Shown one piece after another: positions 27,082 through 37,237 of a stretch of DNA of 64,000 nt. A program made the translations under genes and the position numbers. The notes beneath the pieces are model-generated. The model ran no database searches and had not been told where the DNA came from. It saw only the letters and a program-made list of their open reading frames with translations. Positions within the stretch are counted from its first letter, which is position 1, and each line of letters begins with the position of its first letter. This DNA is from Actinomycetaceae bacterium (GTDB lineage: Bacteria; Actinomycetota; Actinomycetes; Actinomycetales; Actinomycetaceae), in the NCBI GenBank assembly GCA_030540715.1, contig JAUNVQ010000003.1:26417-90416 (forward strand). Direction: 5' to 3'.

Positions 27082-27118
27082 GTGCAATAATGGATGTCGT
27101 GCCTTCGTATTTTAATAT

Positions 27119-27130
27119 GACAATATTGTC
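27119..27130. repeat. palindrome in the pbpB-mraY gap
   Basis: GACAATATTGTC is a perfect 12-base palindrome 38 bases after the pbpB stop. The gap (27082-27287) has no other supported feature apart from the AAGGAG ribosome site of mraY and a possible AT-rich promoter near 27235-27255. Confidence 0.35.
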
Positions 27131-27287
27131 TCAACTAACAACGAGGCCGCGCCACGTGACATGTTAGCGACAAGAGTAGGGCCGCTTGAGGGGCACAATG
27201 ACGTATTTTCTGTGGGCGCATACAGTTCAATTCGGCTATATATTGATAGAATCAGTAAACGAGTCAAAGATACGCAAGGAGTAAAAC

Positions 27288-28379
27288 GTGGTTGCCATTG
27301 GAGTAGCGCTTAGCAGTGCACTAATTTTGTCGCTGTTTTTTACACCCGTGTTAATTCATGTTTTAACAAAACGAAACTTTGGCCAGTTTATCCGTCAAGA
27401 TGGTCCCACTGGGCATTACACAAAACGCGGTACACCAACAATGGGTGGAATCGTTATTATTGGTGCAACAACTGTGGCGTGGATTCTTGCCCATCTTGTC
27501 AGCGGAAGGATGCCAGGATTTTCCGCATTTTTGCTGATGTTTTTATTTATTGGTGCAGGTCTTATTGGTTTTATTGATGACTATATTAAGATTTCAAAAC
27601 AGCGTTCCCTAGGGCTACACCCTAGTGCAAAGATCATTGGGCAGCTTTCCATAGGGACAATTTTTACTTTGCTTGCTTTACATCACCCTAATGCTGATGG
27701 AATCACAGCTGCATCATTTCATATTTCTGTTGTCCGTGATACCGTGATTACTCTTGACAGTTGGGGTCTTATTATCGGATTTATTCTTATCATTGCATGG
27801 CTTAATTTTTTAGTTGCAGCCTGGTCAAACGGTGTTAACCTTACAGACGGTCTAGATGGTTTAGCAACAGGGGCCTCTTTGTTTTCTTTTGGGGCCTACA
27901 CGGCAGTGTCGTTATGGCAGTGGTACCAAAATTGCCCAACGGCTGACGACTCAGTGCTTCAGGCATGTTATGAGGTGCGTGATCCGCGCGACCTTGCAAT
28001 TATTTCGGCTGCCATAGTCGGGGCTTGTTTTGGATTCTTGTGGTGGAATACCTCACCCGCACAGATTTTTATGGGTGATACTGGTTCGCTGGCATTAGGT
28101 GGTGCTTTTGCAGGCTTATCGATTTTGTCACGTACAGAGTTTTTGGCCGTTATTATTGGCGGTCTTTTTGTGGTGATTGTGATGAGTGATGTGATTCAGA
28201 TTGGCGTGTTCAAACTTACCCGGAAACGGGTATTTCGTATGGCGCCGCTGCACCATCATTTCGAATTGAAAGGCTGGCCAGAGGTCACAATTGTAGTACG
28301 TTTTTGGATTATCGCGGGCTTATTCGCTGTGCTGGGTATCGCTCTGTTCTACGCAGAATGGGTAGTGAGGGCGCTATGA
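27288..28379 (+). CDS. mraY: phospho-N-acetylmuramoyl-pentapeptide transferase MraY
   Basis: MraY makes lipid I at the inner face of the membrane from UDP-MurNAc-pentapeptide and undecaprenyl phosphate. The 363-residue protein has about ten membrane segments, the catalytic aspartates in FIDDYIK, NLTDGLDGLA and FMGDTGSLALGG, and the family-specific MAPLHHHFE loop. The start is a GTG with AAGGAG upstream. Its stop overlaps the murD start (ATGA). Confidence 0.97.
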   Translation: MVAIGVALSSALILSLFFTPVLIHVLTKRNFGQFIRQDGPTGHYTKRGTPTMGGIVIIGATTVAWILAHLVSGRMPGFSAFLLMFLFIGAGLIGFIDDYIKISKQRSLGLHPSAKIIGQLSIGTIFTLLALHHPNADGITAASFHISVVRDTVITLDSWGLIIGFILIIAWLNFLVAAWSNGVNLTDGLDGLATGASLFSFGAYTAVSLWQWYQNCPTADDSVLQACYEVRDPRDLAIISAAIVGACFGFLWWNTSPAQIFMGDTGSLALGGAFAGLSILSRTEFLAVIIGGLFVVIVMSDVIQIGVFKLTRKRVFRMAPLHHHFELKGWPEVTIVVRFWIIAGLFAVLGIALFYAEWVVRAL

Positions 28380-29875
28380 GCTACACTCCGTCTGGACAAA
28401 CAAGCATCGATGCAGGTCACAAGAAATCTCAAACTGCCAGTGTTTTTCATGAAGCTATTGTTATTGTCGTTGGTTTAGGGACATCTGGATTAGCTGCAGC
28501 AAAGGCGTTAACCCGAGTGGGGGCGCACGTCATTGGCATAGAAGAAAATCATCAAGCATTTCGCACGGCAAAGCTTCAAGGCGTGAATGCCCGCTGTGCG
28601 AATCCGGAGCAGATGGCACAGATAATTACCAATGAGCCCAGTATTGATTACGTTGTTATATCGCCAGGGATCCCGTCTCATCACCCCGTTTTTGATGCTG
28701 CACGCATACGTGGTGTGGAGCTTATTGGTGAAGTGGAACTAGCTTGGCGTCTTCAACAAGAATCTGAACATCACGACATACCGTGGCTCTGTGTAACTGG
28801 TACGAACGGAAAAACCACAACAGTTGGTCTAGCGGTGTCAATGGCGCGTGCTGCCGGGTTGAATGCTGTGGCTGTTGGCAATATCGGCAAACCTGTTGTT
28901 GAAGCAATTGGACAAGCCCATGCCGATGTGTTTGTTGTGGAGCTTTCCAGTTTTCAGCTACATACTGTCACAACAATGGCACCGACGGCTTCAATATGTC
29001 TCAACATTGCTGAAGATCATTTGGATTGGCATGGGAGTAGCCTAGCCTATGCCCGTGACAAAGCACAGATTTATGAACGTACACAAAAATTCTGTATCTA
29101 TAACAAGGAGGAGCCTGCGACAGTTCGCATGGTTGAAGATGCCGAAGTTGTCGAAGGTGCACGCGCTGTTGGTATTCGGCTTGGTATTCCCGCTATCAGT
29201 GAAATTGGAATTGTTGACGATGTCATTGTCGACAGAGCCTTTATTGAGGATCGTGAGCGTCAGGCCGAAGAACTTGCAACTTTTGATGACCTGGTGCATT
29301 TGGGTCAGCCATTACCAGCACTACTGATCGATATTTTAGCGGCTGCAGCTCTAGTAAGGGCCCTGGATGTCGCACCTTCAGCAATATCCCAGGGGATTCG
29401 TGATTTCCGCATGGCTGCTCATCGCCGTGCTTTAGTGGGGCAAGCACGTGATTTGACGTGGATTGACGATTCGAAAGCAACGAACACACATGCCGCGTAT
29501 TCTTCGCTGAAGAATATGCCTAAAAAATCGGTTATTTGGATCGTTGGGGGAGATGCCAAAGATCAAGATTTTCATCAACTTGTCACGGATGTCGCGCCTA
29601 TCGTTCGCGGAGCCGTTGTGATAGGTAAAGATCAGACTGCTCTTCGTCATGCTTTTGAACAATGTGCTCCTGACATTCCCAGGGTTCATATTCGTCCGCT
29701 TGATCCAGATGAAACTTTGGAAACGCTGATGACTGAAGTAGTTCACGAGGCTGTGGCTTTGAGTGTTCCTGGTAATACCGTGATATTAGCCCCTGCATGT
29801 GCGTCTTGGGATCAGTTTGACAACTACGCTCAGCGTGGCGATCTCTTTGCCCAGGTTGTTACTGATATAAGATAA
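28376..29875 (+). CDS. murD: UDP-N-acetylmuramoyl-L-alanine:D-glutamate ligase MurD
   Basis: MurD adds D-glutamate to UDP-MurNAc-L-Ala. The 499-residue protein has an N-terminal Rossmann-like UDP-binding domain (VVGLGTSGLAAAK), the ATP-binding loop CVTGTNGKTTT (about 139-149) and the C-terminal domain beginning DDSKATNTHA. The ATG at 28376 overlaps the mraY stop by 4 bases and has GAGGG upstream; a longer frame from 28304 lies within mraY. There is an acidic insertion in the central domain (about residues 250-310), longer than in E. coli MurD. Confidence 0.96.
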   Translation: MSYTPSGQTSIDAGHKKSQTASVFHEAIVIVVGLGTSGLAAAKALTRVGAHVIGIEENHQAFRTAKLQGVNARCANPEQMAQIITNEPSIDYVVISPGIPSHHPVFDAARIRGVELIGEVELAWRLQQESEHHDIPWLCVTGTNGKTTTVGLAVSMARAAGLNAVAVGNIGKPVVEAIGQAHADVFVVELSSFQLHTVTTMAPTASICLNIAEDHLDWHGSSLAYARDKAQIYERTQKFCIYNKEEPATVRMVEDAEVVEGARAVGIRLGIPAISEIGIVDDVIVDRAFIEDRERQAEELATFDDLVHLGQPLPALLIDILAAAALVRALDVAPSAISQGIRDFRMAAHRRALVGQARDLTWIDDSKATNTHAAYSSLKNMPKKSVIWIVGGDAKDQDFHQLVTDVAPIVRGAVVIGKDQTALRHAFEQCAPDIPRVHIRPLDPDETLETLMTEVVHEAVALSVPGNTVILAPACASWDQFDNYAQRGDLFAQVVTDIR

Positions 29876-29880
29876 TTAAC

Positions 29881-31218
29881 ATGGCTGGATGGCGACAAAA
29901 GATACCCAAAATTTCTTTTACTTATGAAACTGGTAAGTCAGGCGAATCATTGAATATTAAATGGTTTGGTGACGGCTCAACACAATCAAGGGTTGTCACC
30001 ACCCATCTGATCTTTTGGCCAACGCTAGTTTTGACAGCCATTGGTTTGATGATGATTTTTTCTGCATCAACAATCATGGAGATTTCAGAGGGCATTAACC
30101 CCTATATCGGTTTTCGCCGCACATTGTTGATTGCGGCAATCGGATTGATGGGGCTCTTTATTACCGCAGGTTGGTTAACACCGACGCGGCTTCGTAATTT
30201 GGCTCTTTTTGCCTACGCAAGTTCGCTGGCATTGCAGCTGGCAATCTTGACTCCATTGGGTATTGAGGTGAAAGGAAACAGGAACTGGCTTCTTATTCCT
30301 GGCATTAACCAGGTTATTCAACCATCAGAGTTTTTAAAACTTGGGTTAGCTATGTATTTAGCTTGGGTTTTTATGTCCGGCAAAGTGATTGTCTCTTCGC
30401 TGCGTTCAGTGATGGGATGGGTGGGCCTTCCAGTATTTTTTGCTTTTTTTGCGGTGATGATCGGTCACGATTTGGGTACTCTTCTTGTGTTTGTGGTCCT
30501 GGTGTTTTCGGCAATCTTTGTAGCAGGAATTCGTTTGCTATGGCTAGGTGTTGCTGCAGTAATTGGTACGGGTGCGGCAGCGTTCCTGATTGGTATTTCA
30601 GCTAGTAGACGTGCACGTGTGTACTCCTTTCTTGTAGGTAAAGAAGCCGATCCGCTAGGTGGGGATCTGCAATCTATTCGTGCCCGATGGGGGTTGGGTA
30701 CAGGGGGACTTACTGGAGTTGGGCCAGGTGCATCGCGCCAAAAATGGAATTATCTTCCAGAAGCACATACCGATTTTATTTTTGCAATTTTAGGTGAAGA
30801 GTTCGGTTTAATTGGTACCAGTGTTGTGATTTTACTGTTTTGTCTTTTAGGGTTTGGAATGGTGCGTCTGATTATGCATGCCAAACGTGTAGATGCCTGT
30901 ATTTATGCAGCCACGGTCGCGGGGTGGATTCTTTCACAGGCACTTATTAACATCGGAGTGGTAATCGGTTTACTTCCCGTTATCGGTGTTCCACTTCCTT
31001 TGGTTTCATCGGGTGGTTCTGCAATGCTTGCCACACTTTTTGCCATAGGCGTACTTTTATCCTATGCACGTGATGACGCTGGCTCGCCTCCACTGTCCCT
31101 GTCACGCTCTTTTCCACGTTCATCAGCAGTTGTTACCCCAGGAAGAAAACGTCCGCAGGGTAGTCGTGTAGCTCCAACACGGCGCAGTCGACCCACGGCT
31201 AAGAAAGGACGATCATGA
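29881..31218 (+). CDS. ftsW: septal peptidoglycan glycosyltransferase FtsW (SEDS)
   Basis: FtsW polymerises lipid II at the septum together with the transpeptidase PbpB. The 445-residue protein has ten membrane segments, the large periplasmic loop with WGLGTGGLTGVGPGASRQK, the SEDS signature LPEAHTDFIFAILGEE, and a C-terminal VPLPLVSSGGSAML. A basic cytoplasmic tail follows. It starts 5 bases after murD without a clear ribosome site, so it is either coupled or uses its own start; TAAGAT lies 7 bases upstream. Its stop overlaps murG (ATGA). Confidence 0.95.
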   Translation: MAGWRQKIPKISFTYETGKSGESLNIKWFGDGSTQSRVVTTHLIFWPTLVLTAIGLMMIFSASTIMEISEGINPYIGFRRTLLIAAIGLMGLFITAGWLTPTRLRNLALFAYASSLALQLAILTPLGIEVKGNRNWLLIPGINQVIQPSEFLKLGLAMYLAWVFMSGKVIVSSLRSVMGWVGLPVFFAFFAVMIGHDLGTLLVFVVLVFSAIFVAGIRLLWLGVAAVIGTGAAAFLIGISASRRARVYSFLVGKEADPLGGDLQSIRARWGLGTGGLTGVGPGASRQKWNYLPEAHTDFIFAILGEEFGLIGTSVVILLFCLLGFGMVRLIMHAKRVDACIYAATVAGWILSQALINIGVVIGLLPVIGVPLPLVSSGGSAMLATLFAIGVLLSYARDDAGSPPLSLSRSFPRSSAVVTPGRKRPQGSRVAPTRRSRPTAKKGRS

Positions 31219-32447
31219 CAGATTGTGCAAGAAATATTTCTTACGATAACGCTGCCGACAATGTTAGTACCACGCCAATGTCTGATATGAACTTCGGTGT
31301 GAATGGCGGAGTCTTTGACAATAGTGACACTCCAGTTGCCCTGTTGGCTGGTGGGGGAACTGCGGGCCATGTGAATCCTTTGCTGGCAACCGCAAAACAG
31401 CTGCGTCAACGTGGCTGGTTGGTCCATATTTTAGGTACGAGTCAAGGTCTTGAATCTGACCTTGTTCCACGCGCAGGCTTCGAGCTTCACACTATTGACA
31501 AAGTAGCGATGCCGCGGCGGTTCACAAGGGAACTAATAACTGTTCCCATGCGGTTATTTCGCAGTGTGAACCAAGTGCGGGAACTTATTCGCAGGCTTCA
31601 CGTTGATGTGGTAGTGGGATTTGGTGGCTATGTATCGACTCCGGCATACGTAGCTGCGCATCGGGAAAAAATTCCTCTTGTCATCCATGAACAAAATGCG
31701 CGACCTGGCTTAGCCAATCGCCTTGGTGCGCGCTGGGCACAACATGTTGCGCTGACATTTTCATCGACAGATTTGACAGCTCGCCACGGCCAAACAAGCG
31801 TGATTGGTTTGCCACTTCGTGATGATATTGAACAGTTAGCGCGTCATAGAATATCGGATTCTCACAGCACACGAGTCCGTGCTGCAAGATTTTTTGATCT
31901 TCATCCTCAACGACCAATCTTACTGGTGACAGGAGGTTCGTTGGGTGCACAACAACTTAATGAAGCCATGGTTGGGGCACTAAAAGAGGGGATCGATCCG
32001 TCTACTCAGATTATTCATTTGACCGGTAAAGGAAAAGATGTCGAGGTTCGCAAGGCCGGCGCGTCAATGCCAAATTACCGCGTTTTTGATTATTTGAATG
32101 AAATGGATAAGGCTTTGGCATGTGCGGATTTAGTGGTGTGTCGTTCTGGCGCTGGTACGGTTTCAGAACTATGTGCTTTGGCAATCCCGGCTGTCTATGT
32201 TCCTTTACCTCATGGTAACGGCGAGCAACGTTATAATGCCGCCGATGTGATTGAAGCTGGCGGAGCATTTCTTATCAACAACGATGCGATGGATTCCACG
32301 GCCGTTCGAAAACGTATTCTTCCTTTGCTTGAGGAAGAAACGAAACTGAAGAAAATGTCGGAGGCCGCTGCTCGATGCGGTAATATTGCGGCAGCGCAGG
32401 CCCTGGCCGACCGTGTGGTTGAATGTAAAGGAGATCGCCGCTCATGA
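31215..32447 (+). CDS. murG: lipid II synthase, UDP-GlcNAc transferase MurG
   Basis: MurG adds GlcNAc to lipid I on the cytoplasmic face. The 410-residue protein has GGGTAGHVNP (about 46-55), VVGFGGYVS and the C-terminal UDP-GlcNAc site GAGTVSELCALAIPAVYVPLPH. The first 40 residues are a non-conserved extension. In-frame ATGs at 31281 and 31290 could be the true start, but AAAGGA and the ATGA overlap with ftsW favour 31215. Confidence 0.95.
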   Translation: MTDCARNISYDNAADNVSTTPMSDMNFGVNGGVFDNSDTPVALLAGGGTAGHVNPLLATAKQLRQRGWLVHILGTSQGLESDLVPRAGFELHTIDKVAMPRRFTRELITVPMRLFRSVNQVRELIRRLHVDVVVGFGGYVSTPAYVAAHREKIPLVIHEQNARPGLANRLGARWAQHVALTFSSTDLTARHGQTSVIGLPLRDDIEQLARHRISDSHSTRVRAARFFDLHPQRPILLVTGGSLGAQQLNEAMVGALKEGIDPSTQIIHLTGKGKDVEVRKAGASMPNYRVFDYLNEMDKALACADLVVCRSGAGTVSELCALAIPAVYVPLPHGNGEQRYNAADVIEAGGAFLINNDAMDSTAVRKRILPLLEEETKLKKMSEAAARCGNIAAAQALADRVVECKGDRRS

Positions 32448-33880
32448 CCGCGAAGCCGCATATTATGTCTGTTGTATCTTCCCTTCCTAAACAGGGGATT
32501 GACAAAAATGTTCCACTGTATTGTGTAGGTATTGGTGGCGCTGGTATGAGCGTTATTGCAGAGCTTCTTCATATGCAAGGTTGGCGTGTGATGGGCTCTG
32601 ATCGTTACGAATCCGATACGCTGAAACGTTTACGTACTTTGGGGATCACCTGCAATAGTGGCCATGATGGCCATGATGTGCCATCGGATGCGGTACTGGT
32701 AGTGTCATCTGCGATACCTGTGGATAATCCACAGGTAGTAGTAGCCCTTGAACGCAAACAGTTGATTATTCATCGCAGTCACGCATTGATGTTGGCATCG
32801 GCCAAGATGGATTTTATTGCTATTGCAGGGGCTCACGGTAAGACTACAACAAGTGCGATGACTGCTCACTGTTTGCAAGAATGTGGGATAGATGCCTCCT
32901 TTGCTGTAGGAGGAATAGTTGGCGGTTTTGGTACAGGAGCCTACCTGGGTTCTGCCCCCTATTTCGTAGCAGAGGCCGATGAATCTGATGGGTCATTTAT
33001 CAACTATCAACCAAGCATCGCGGTTGTCACCAACATTGAGGCCGATCATCTTGACCATTACGGTACTTCAGAGGCTTTTTTTGAGGCATTTGTGAGCTTT
33101 AGTCACCGTGTTCGAGATAACGGTGTGTTGATTTGCTGCGCCGATGATAGGGGAGCGCGAATGCTGGCCACAAAGGCTGCTTCGGTTTGCCGTGTTATCA
33201 CCTACGGAACTTCTACCGCTGTGACGGGATGCGAACATGTGCACATCGTTCATGAACAATCAGAGGGCGAAGCTACCGATATTACCTTTTATGACGGGAA
33301 AGAAGTTGTAGAGTTACGATTATCAATGCTTGGTCATCACAATGTGCTCAATGCGTGCGCTGCATGGCTTGTAGGGAAGCTATGTGGTGGTGACAGGAAT
33401 GCTCTATGCGCGGCATTTTCTTCTTTCGAAGGAACAGGGCGTCGTTTTGAGCATCGTGGGTGCGTTGGTGGTGTCAATGTTATTGATGATTATGCTCATC
33501 ATCCAACAGAGCTTGAAGCCTTGATGAAGCAGGCGCGTACCTATGTAGGTAATGGACAATTGCATGTTATTTTTCAGCCGCACCTGTTTTCGCGTACGCG
33601 TAACTTTGCACAGCGTTTTGCGGATGCTTTATCACAGGCAGATGATGTGATTGTGACAAAGATTTATCCAGCACGCGAGGAACCAATGCCGGGGGTCACC
33701 GGCGAACTGATTACCAGTTTGCTCCCCTCATCGGTCTATTGTGAGGACATGTATGAAGCGGGCAGGGCAATGGCTTCACGTGCACAACCAGGAGATGTAA
33801 TTTTGACGGTGGGAGCCGGCGATATTACCCACGTGGCATCATTTATTGTCAGTGACTATGAAGGGACTAGCCGATACTGA
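32444..33880 (+). CDS. murC: UDP-N-acetylmuramate:L-alanine ligase MurC
   Basis: MurC adds the first amino acid of the stem peptide. The 478-residue protein has the N-terminal GIGGAGMS loop, the ATP site GAHGKTTTS (about 129-137), the DESDGSF motif, HHPTE and a C-terminal domain with QPHLFSRT. It overlaps murG by ATGA and has AAAGGAGA upstream. Its stop overlaps the start of ftsQ by one base. Confidence 0.97.
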   Translation: MTAKPHIMSVVSSLPKQGIDKNVPLYCVGIGGAGMSVIAELLHMQGWRVMGSDRYESDTLKRLRTLGITCNSGHDGHDVPSDAVLVVSSAIPVDNPQVVVALERKQLIIHRSHALMLASAKMDFIAIAGAHGKTTTSAMTAHCLQECGIDASFAVGGIVGGFGTGAYLGSAPYFVAEADESDGSFINYQPSIAVVTNIEADHLDHYGTSEAFFEAFVSFSHRVRDNGVLICCADDRGARMLATKAASVCRVITYGTSTAVTGCEHVHIVHEQSEGEATDITFYDGKEVVELRLSMLGHHNVLNACAAWLVGKLCGGDRNALCAAFSSFEGTGRRFEHRGCVGGVNVIDDYAHHPTELEALMKQARTYVGNGQLHVIFQPHLFSRTRNFAQRFADALSQADDVIVTKIYPAREEPMPGVTGELITSLLPSSVYCEDMYEAGRAMASRAQPGDVILTVGAGDITHVASFIVSDYEGTSRY

Positions 33881-34812
33881 TGGCCCGTCCACGTCGCCCT
33901 CGAATTACTACTAGCAGTCAAAAGATTAAGACTGAAGCAAAGTCGAAGTCTGGCTTGAGGCCAGCAGATGCCTTGGCTTCGTCGCAACAATCGTTGCAAG
34001 TTCAGGCCATAAAAGATCGAAGTAAAGTTGAGCCTCGAACCACTTACGCATCAAAGACTAGTTCGCAAACTGCGCCTTCAACAACGGTGACATATTCTTT
34101 TAAAGAACGTCTTGAACAGCGAAAACGATCAGTCAGGCGGCGTCGCCTGATCTGGTTGGGGTCTTTTTTAGGTATCGGCGTGGCTCTTGGTGGCGTTATA
34201 TGGGCACTTTTGTTTTCGCCTTTATGCGAGCTAGATAAAGACCAGATTCGTTTGAAAGGTGAGTTCAACAGAGTATCTGAAAAAGACGTGAGGGAACGTC
34301 TTCATGATTTACAGGGTCGTTCCTTATTCCTTTTAACAAATTCCGCTGTTGAACAACAACTAATGGATATTGCGTGGATAAAGCATAGTGAAGTTGAATG
34401 GAATTTTCCCCACGGTATGACCGTGACATTGAGTGAAAAAAAGCCTGTGGCTGTGGTACGTGTTAAGCAACAGCTATATTTGACAGATACACACGCTACA
34501 CTTTTACCTATAGTCAAGGAAGATGATAAACAGTTCCCATTGATTATTATTAAGGGCACCCACAACAGTCATGCTGATCTTGACAGCGGTCTGCATATTT
34601 TAAAGATCTTGAAAGATCCTGTATTGTCACGACTGGAGGATATTACTGTTCAAAAAACCCAACTGGTCACTCTTCATTTAAGTGGAGGAGTTGTCATTGA
34701 ATGGGGCGACGATGATGATAATGACATGAAGATGAAGGTTCTTCACACGCTGCTTCAGCGTTCGGCGAGTGTCTATGATGTGAGCGATCCGATTCACCCA
34801 GTAACATCATAA
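33880..34812 (+). CDS. ftsQ: cell division protein FtsQ
   Basis: The 310-residue bitopic protein has a long, basic cytoplasmic N terminus (about 1-89), one membrane segment (about 90-112), a POTRA domain (about 118-185) and a beta domain. It scaffolds FtsL/FtsB and the septal synthases. The basic cytoplasmic region is longer than in E. coli, as is common in actinobacteria. ftsA is absent after it, the normal state in this phylum. Confidence 0.92.
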   Translation: MARPRRPRITTSSQKIKTEAKSKSGLRPADALASSQQSLQVQAIKDRSKVEPRTTYASKTSSQTAPSTTVTYSFKERLEQRKRSVRRRRLIWLGSFLGIGVALGGVIWALLFSPLCELDKDQIRLKGEFNRVSEKDVRERLHDLQGRSLFLLTNSAVEQQLMDIAWIKHSEVEWNFPHGMTVTLSEKKPVAVVRVKQQLYLTDTHATLLPIVKEDDKQFPLIIIKGTHNSHADLDSGLHILKILKDPVLSRLEDITVQKTQLVTLHLSGGVVIEWGDDDDNDMKMKVLHTLLQRSASVYDVSDPIHPVTS

Positions 34813-35015
34813 AAATATGGAGTTGCCACACGTGTTATAAGGGTGAGCACGATTTTATGAGAGCGCTTTTGCGACACGCTTGCCGATATTCTTTGAAAAC
34901 CTTTCGCAATCTTTTACGGTCATAGGTTGACAGAAATCAGGCGAGAGCTTAACCCTCTACTAGAGCTTTAAGGTTTGGCCGGTAACATATCCGTGGGCTT
35001 TGAAGGGAGCGGAAA

Positions 35016-36359
35016 GTGGACGATCAACAGGGCAACTATGTGGCAAAGATTATAGCTGTAGGCGTTGGCGGAGGAGGTGCCAACGCTGTCAATAGAATGA
35101 TCGCATCGGGACTGCGCGGTGCGGAGTTTGTAGCTATCAATACCGATGCTCAGGCGCTGGTGCTTTCTGATGCCAATGTCAAGCTTGATATTGGACAAGA
35201 AGAAACACGAGGACTAGGGGCTGGAGCCGATCCCGCAGTAGGTGAAAAGGCTGCAGAAGACCACTACGACCAGATTAAAGAGACGCTTCAAGGCGCAGAC
35301 ATGGTGTTTGTTACTGCAGGTGAAGGTGGCGGAACCGGTACAGGTGGTGCACCCGTGGTTGCACGTATCGCTAAAGAGCTGGGAGCTTTAACTATTGGTA
35401 TCGTGACCAAACCCTTTAGTTTTGAGGGCAATCGCCGCATGAAACAGGCACTTGCTGGTATCGAAAAGCTTTCCAAAGAAGTTGACGCCCTTATCACTAT
35501 TCCCAACGATCGTTTACTGGCTATGTCAGATACCAATGTTTCCGTTATCGATGCCTTCAAAGAAGCAGACAAAGTTCTGCATAGTGGTGTTCAGGGAATT
35601 ACTGAACTCATCACGACCTCTGCTGAAGTAAATGTTGACTTCGCAGACGTTCAATCCGTGATGAAAGACGGTGGAACAGCCCTGATGGGAATTGGACAGG
35701 CTTCCGGTGAAAATCGCGCGGTACGTGCAGTTGAGGCCGCAATTGCTTCACCTCTCCTTGAAGCTAGCATCGACGGAGCACACGGAGCCCTTATCTTCTT
35801 CCAGGGTGGCTCAGACCTGGGACTTATTGAAGTCAGTAATGCTGCCGACCTTGTTCGCGCCGCAGCCTATGAAGAAGCCAACATTATTTTCGGCTACAAC
35901 ATTGACGACAGCCTAGGTGACGAAGTACGCGTGACAGTTATTGCAGCAGGGTTCGATCGACCTGAAAACGATGCAATGAAAGAACCCGCGAAAACGTCCT
36001 CTTCTCAATCTGAGTCCAGACCAGCCTTGGCCTCAGACAAAGAAAAAGTCGACCAGGAAGCGTCCTCAAATAAAGAAGAAACAAAGCGTGATATCGGTGC
36101 TTTACCCTCATCAAGTGATAAAGAATCAATTTTTAGCGCTACTGCCCCCGCTCCATCACCCAGCTTTGGGTCGCGCAGCTCTTCCGCGTCGCATCGGGCA
36201 CCTATCGCTGCGCCAACTCGCAGCCAGCCAGCAGACCCTGCCCCCGATCCTACGCCGATCTTTACCTATCAGTCGCGATCTTCTGCGCACACAGAAGCCA
36301 CGCGCATTTACGATGAAGATGGCGATGACGGTCTTGATATTCCAGACTTTATGCAGTAA
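35016..36359 (+). CDS. ftsZ: cell division GTPase FtsZ
   Basis: This tubulin-like GTPase forms the Z-ring. The 447-residue protein has the T4 loop [10 protein letters not shown] (about 105-114), the synergy loop [11 protein letters not shown], and a globular core to about residue 318. A long, polar, Ser/Pro-rich linker (about 320-435) follows, then the C-terminal peptide GLDIPDFMQ that binds partners such as SepF. The GTG start has GAAGGGAGC upstream. A 203-base gap precedes it, with TTGACA at 34927-34932 and a poor -10 element, consistent with its own promoter. Confidence 0.98.
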   Translation: MDDQQGNYVAKIIAVGVGGGGANAVNRMIASGLRGAEFVAINTDAQALVLSDANVKLDIGQEETRGLGAGADPAVGEKAAEDHYDQIKETLQGADMVFVTAGEGGGTGTGGAPVVARIAKELGALTIGIVTKPFSFEGNRRMKQALAGIEKLSKEVDALITIPNDRLLAMSDTNVSVIDAFKEADKVLHSGVQGITELITTSAEVNVDFADVQSVMKDGGTALMGIGQASGENRAVRAVEAAIASPLLEASIDGAHGALIFFQGGSDLGLIEVSNAADLVRAAAYEEANIIFGYNIDDSLGDEVRVTVIAAGFDRPENDAMKEPAKTSSSQSESRPALASDKEKVDQEASSNKEETKRDIGALPSSSDKESIFSATAPAPSPSFGSRSSSASHRAPIAAPTRSQPADPAPDPTPIFTYQSRSSAHTEATRIYDEDGDDGLDIPDFMQ

Positions 36360-36389
36360 AGCATCGTGCACTAAAAGAAGCGAGGACGT

Positions 36390-37139
36390 ATGTTTCGTTT
36401 AGGCGGAGCTCGGGCAGTCTTTACCAACCGAACTGGGGGAGTGTCACAGGCTCCCTACAACAGTTTGAATGTTGGTTTTCATGTTGGTGACGATCGACAA
36501 CACGTTATCGAAAATCATAGGCGAATCAACGAAGCAATTGGTCATGATGTTGTATGGATGAAGCAAACGCATTCCAATCGTGTTACCATGCTTCAGCCCG
36601 GTCATACTGATGGGCCTATTTCCGCTGATGGCCTGGTGATGGATGCACGAGCATTTTACAAGTTAGGGTTGACTCTGCCAGCGCTAGGCGTCATGGTTGC
36701 AGACTGTGTGCCGCTGTTGCTAGGTTCAAAAAACGGACACGTAGTGGCTGCGGTACATGCGGGGCGTTCTGGTATCGTCACAGGTATCGTTCGCGAAGCA
36801 CTGTTTCTTTTGCGACAGCATGGCATTGCGGCCTCACAGCTACATGCCGCTATAGGGCCATCAATTTGTGGAAAATGCTATGAGGTTTCACATGAGCTCC
36901 ACCAGTTTGTTACGAGCCATGTTCCAGCTGCATGGTCGCGTACGCGCTGGGGTAGTCCAGGGCTTGACCTGCGCTCGGCTGTGGTTTCTCAATTACAGGT
37001 GGCAGGGGTAACTGTCAGCTTTATTTCCAAGCGCTGTACCTATGAAGACCACAATCTTTATTCGTATCGTCGTGATACAACCACTGGACGTTTTGCAGGA
37101 ATTGCCTTGGCTACCCAGCCCTTGCAGGAAAATGGGTAG
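36390..37139 (+). CDS. pgeF: peptidoglycan editing factor PgeF (YfiH/YlmD family)
   Basis: The 249-residue protein belongs to the multicopper-type DUF152 family. Family members include purine nucleoside phosphorylase/oxidase activities and PgeF, which removes wrongly built muropeptide precursors carrying L-Ser. It has FTNRTGGVS, VMVADCVPLLL, VHAGRSGIV and AIGPSICGKCYEV, which supply the metal-binding His/Cys residues. The start ATG has GCGAGGA upstream. Location directly after ftsZ is conserved in Gram-positives and fits a wall quality-control role. Confidence 0.9.
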   Translation: MFRLGGARAVFTNRTGGVSQAPYNSLNVGFHVGDDRQHVIENHRRINEAIGHDVVWMKQTHSNRVTMLQPGHTDGPISADGLVMDARAFYKLGLTLPALGVMVADCVPLLLGSKNGHVVAAVHAGRSGIVTGIVREALFLLRQHGIAASQLHAAIGPSICGKCYEVSHELHQFVTSHVPAAWSRTRWGSPGLDLRSAVVSQLQVAGVTVSFISKRCTYEDHNLYSYRRDTTTGRFAGIALATQPLQENG

Positions 37140-37174
37140 ATGTCACGAATAGATTTTAAACACGCCGAGCATAA

Positions 37175-37192
37175 TCACGCTAAAATGCGTGA
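37175..37192. repeat. inverted repeat upstream of sepF
   Basis: TCACGC, a 6-base spacer and GCGTGA form a perfect 6-pair repeat 45 bases before sepF. No T-run follows on either strand, so an operator is as likely as a hairpin. Confidence 0.3.
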
Positions 37193-37237
37193 CAAAAATA
37201 TAGCGTCAATAACATAGGTACTGAAGAAAGGGAAACA

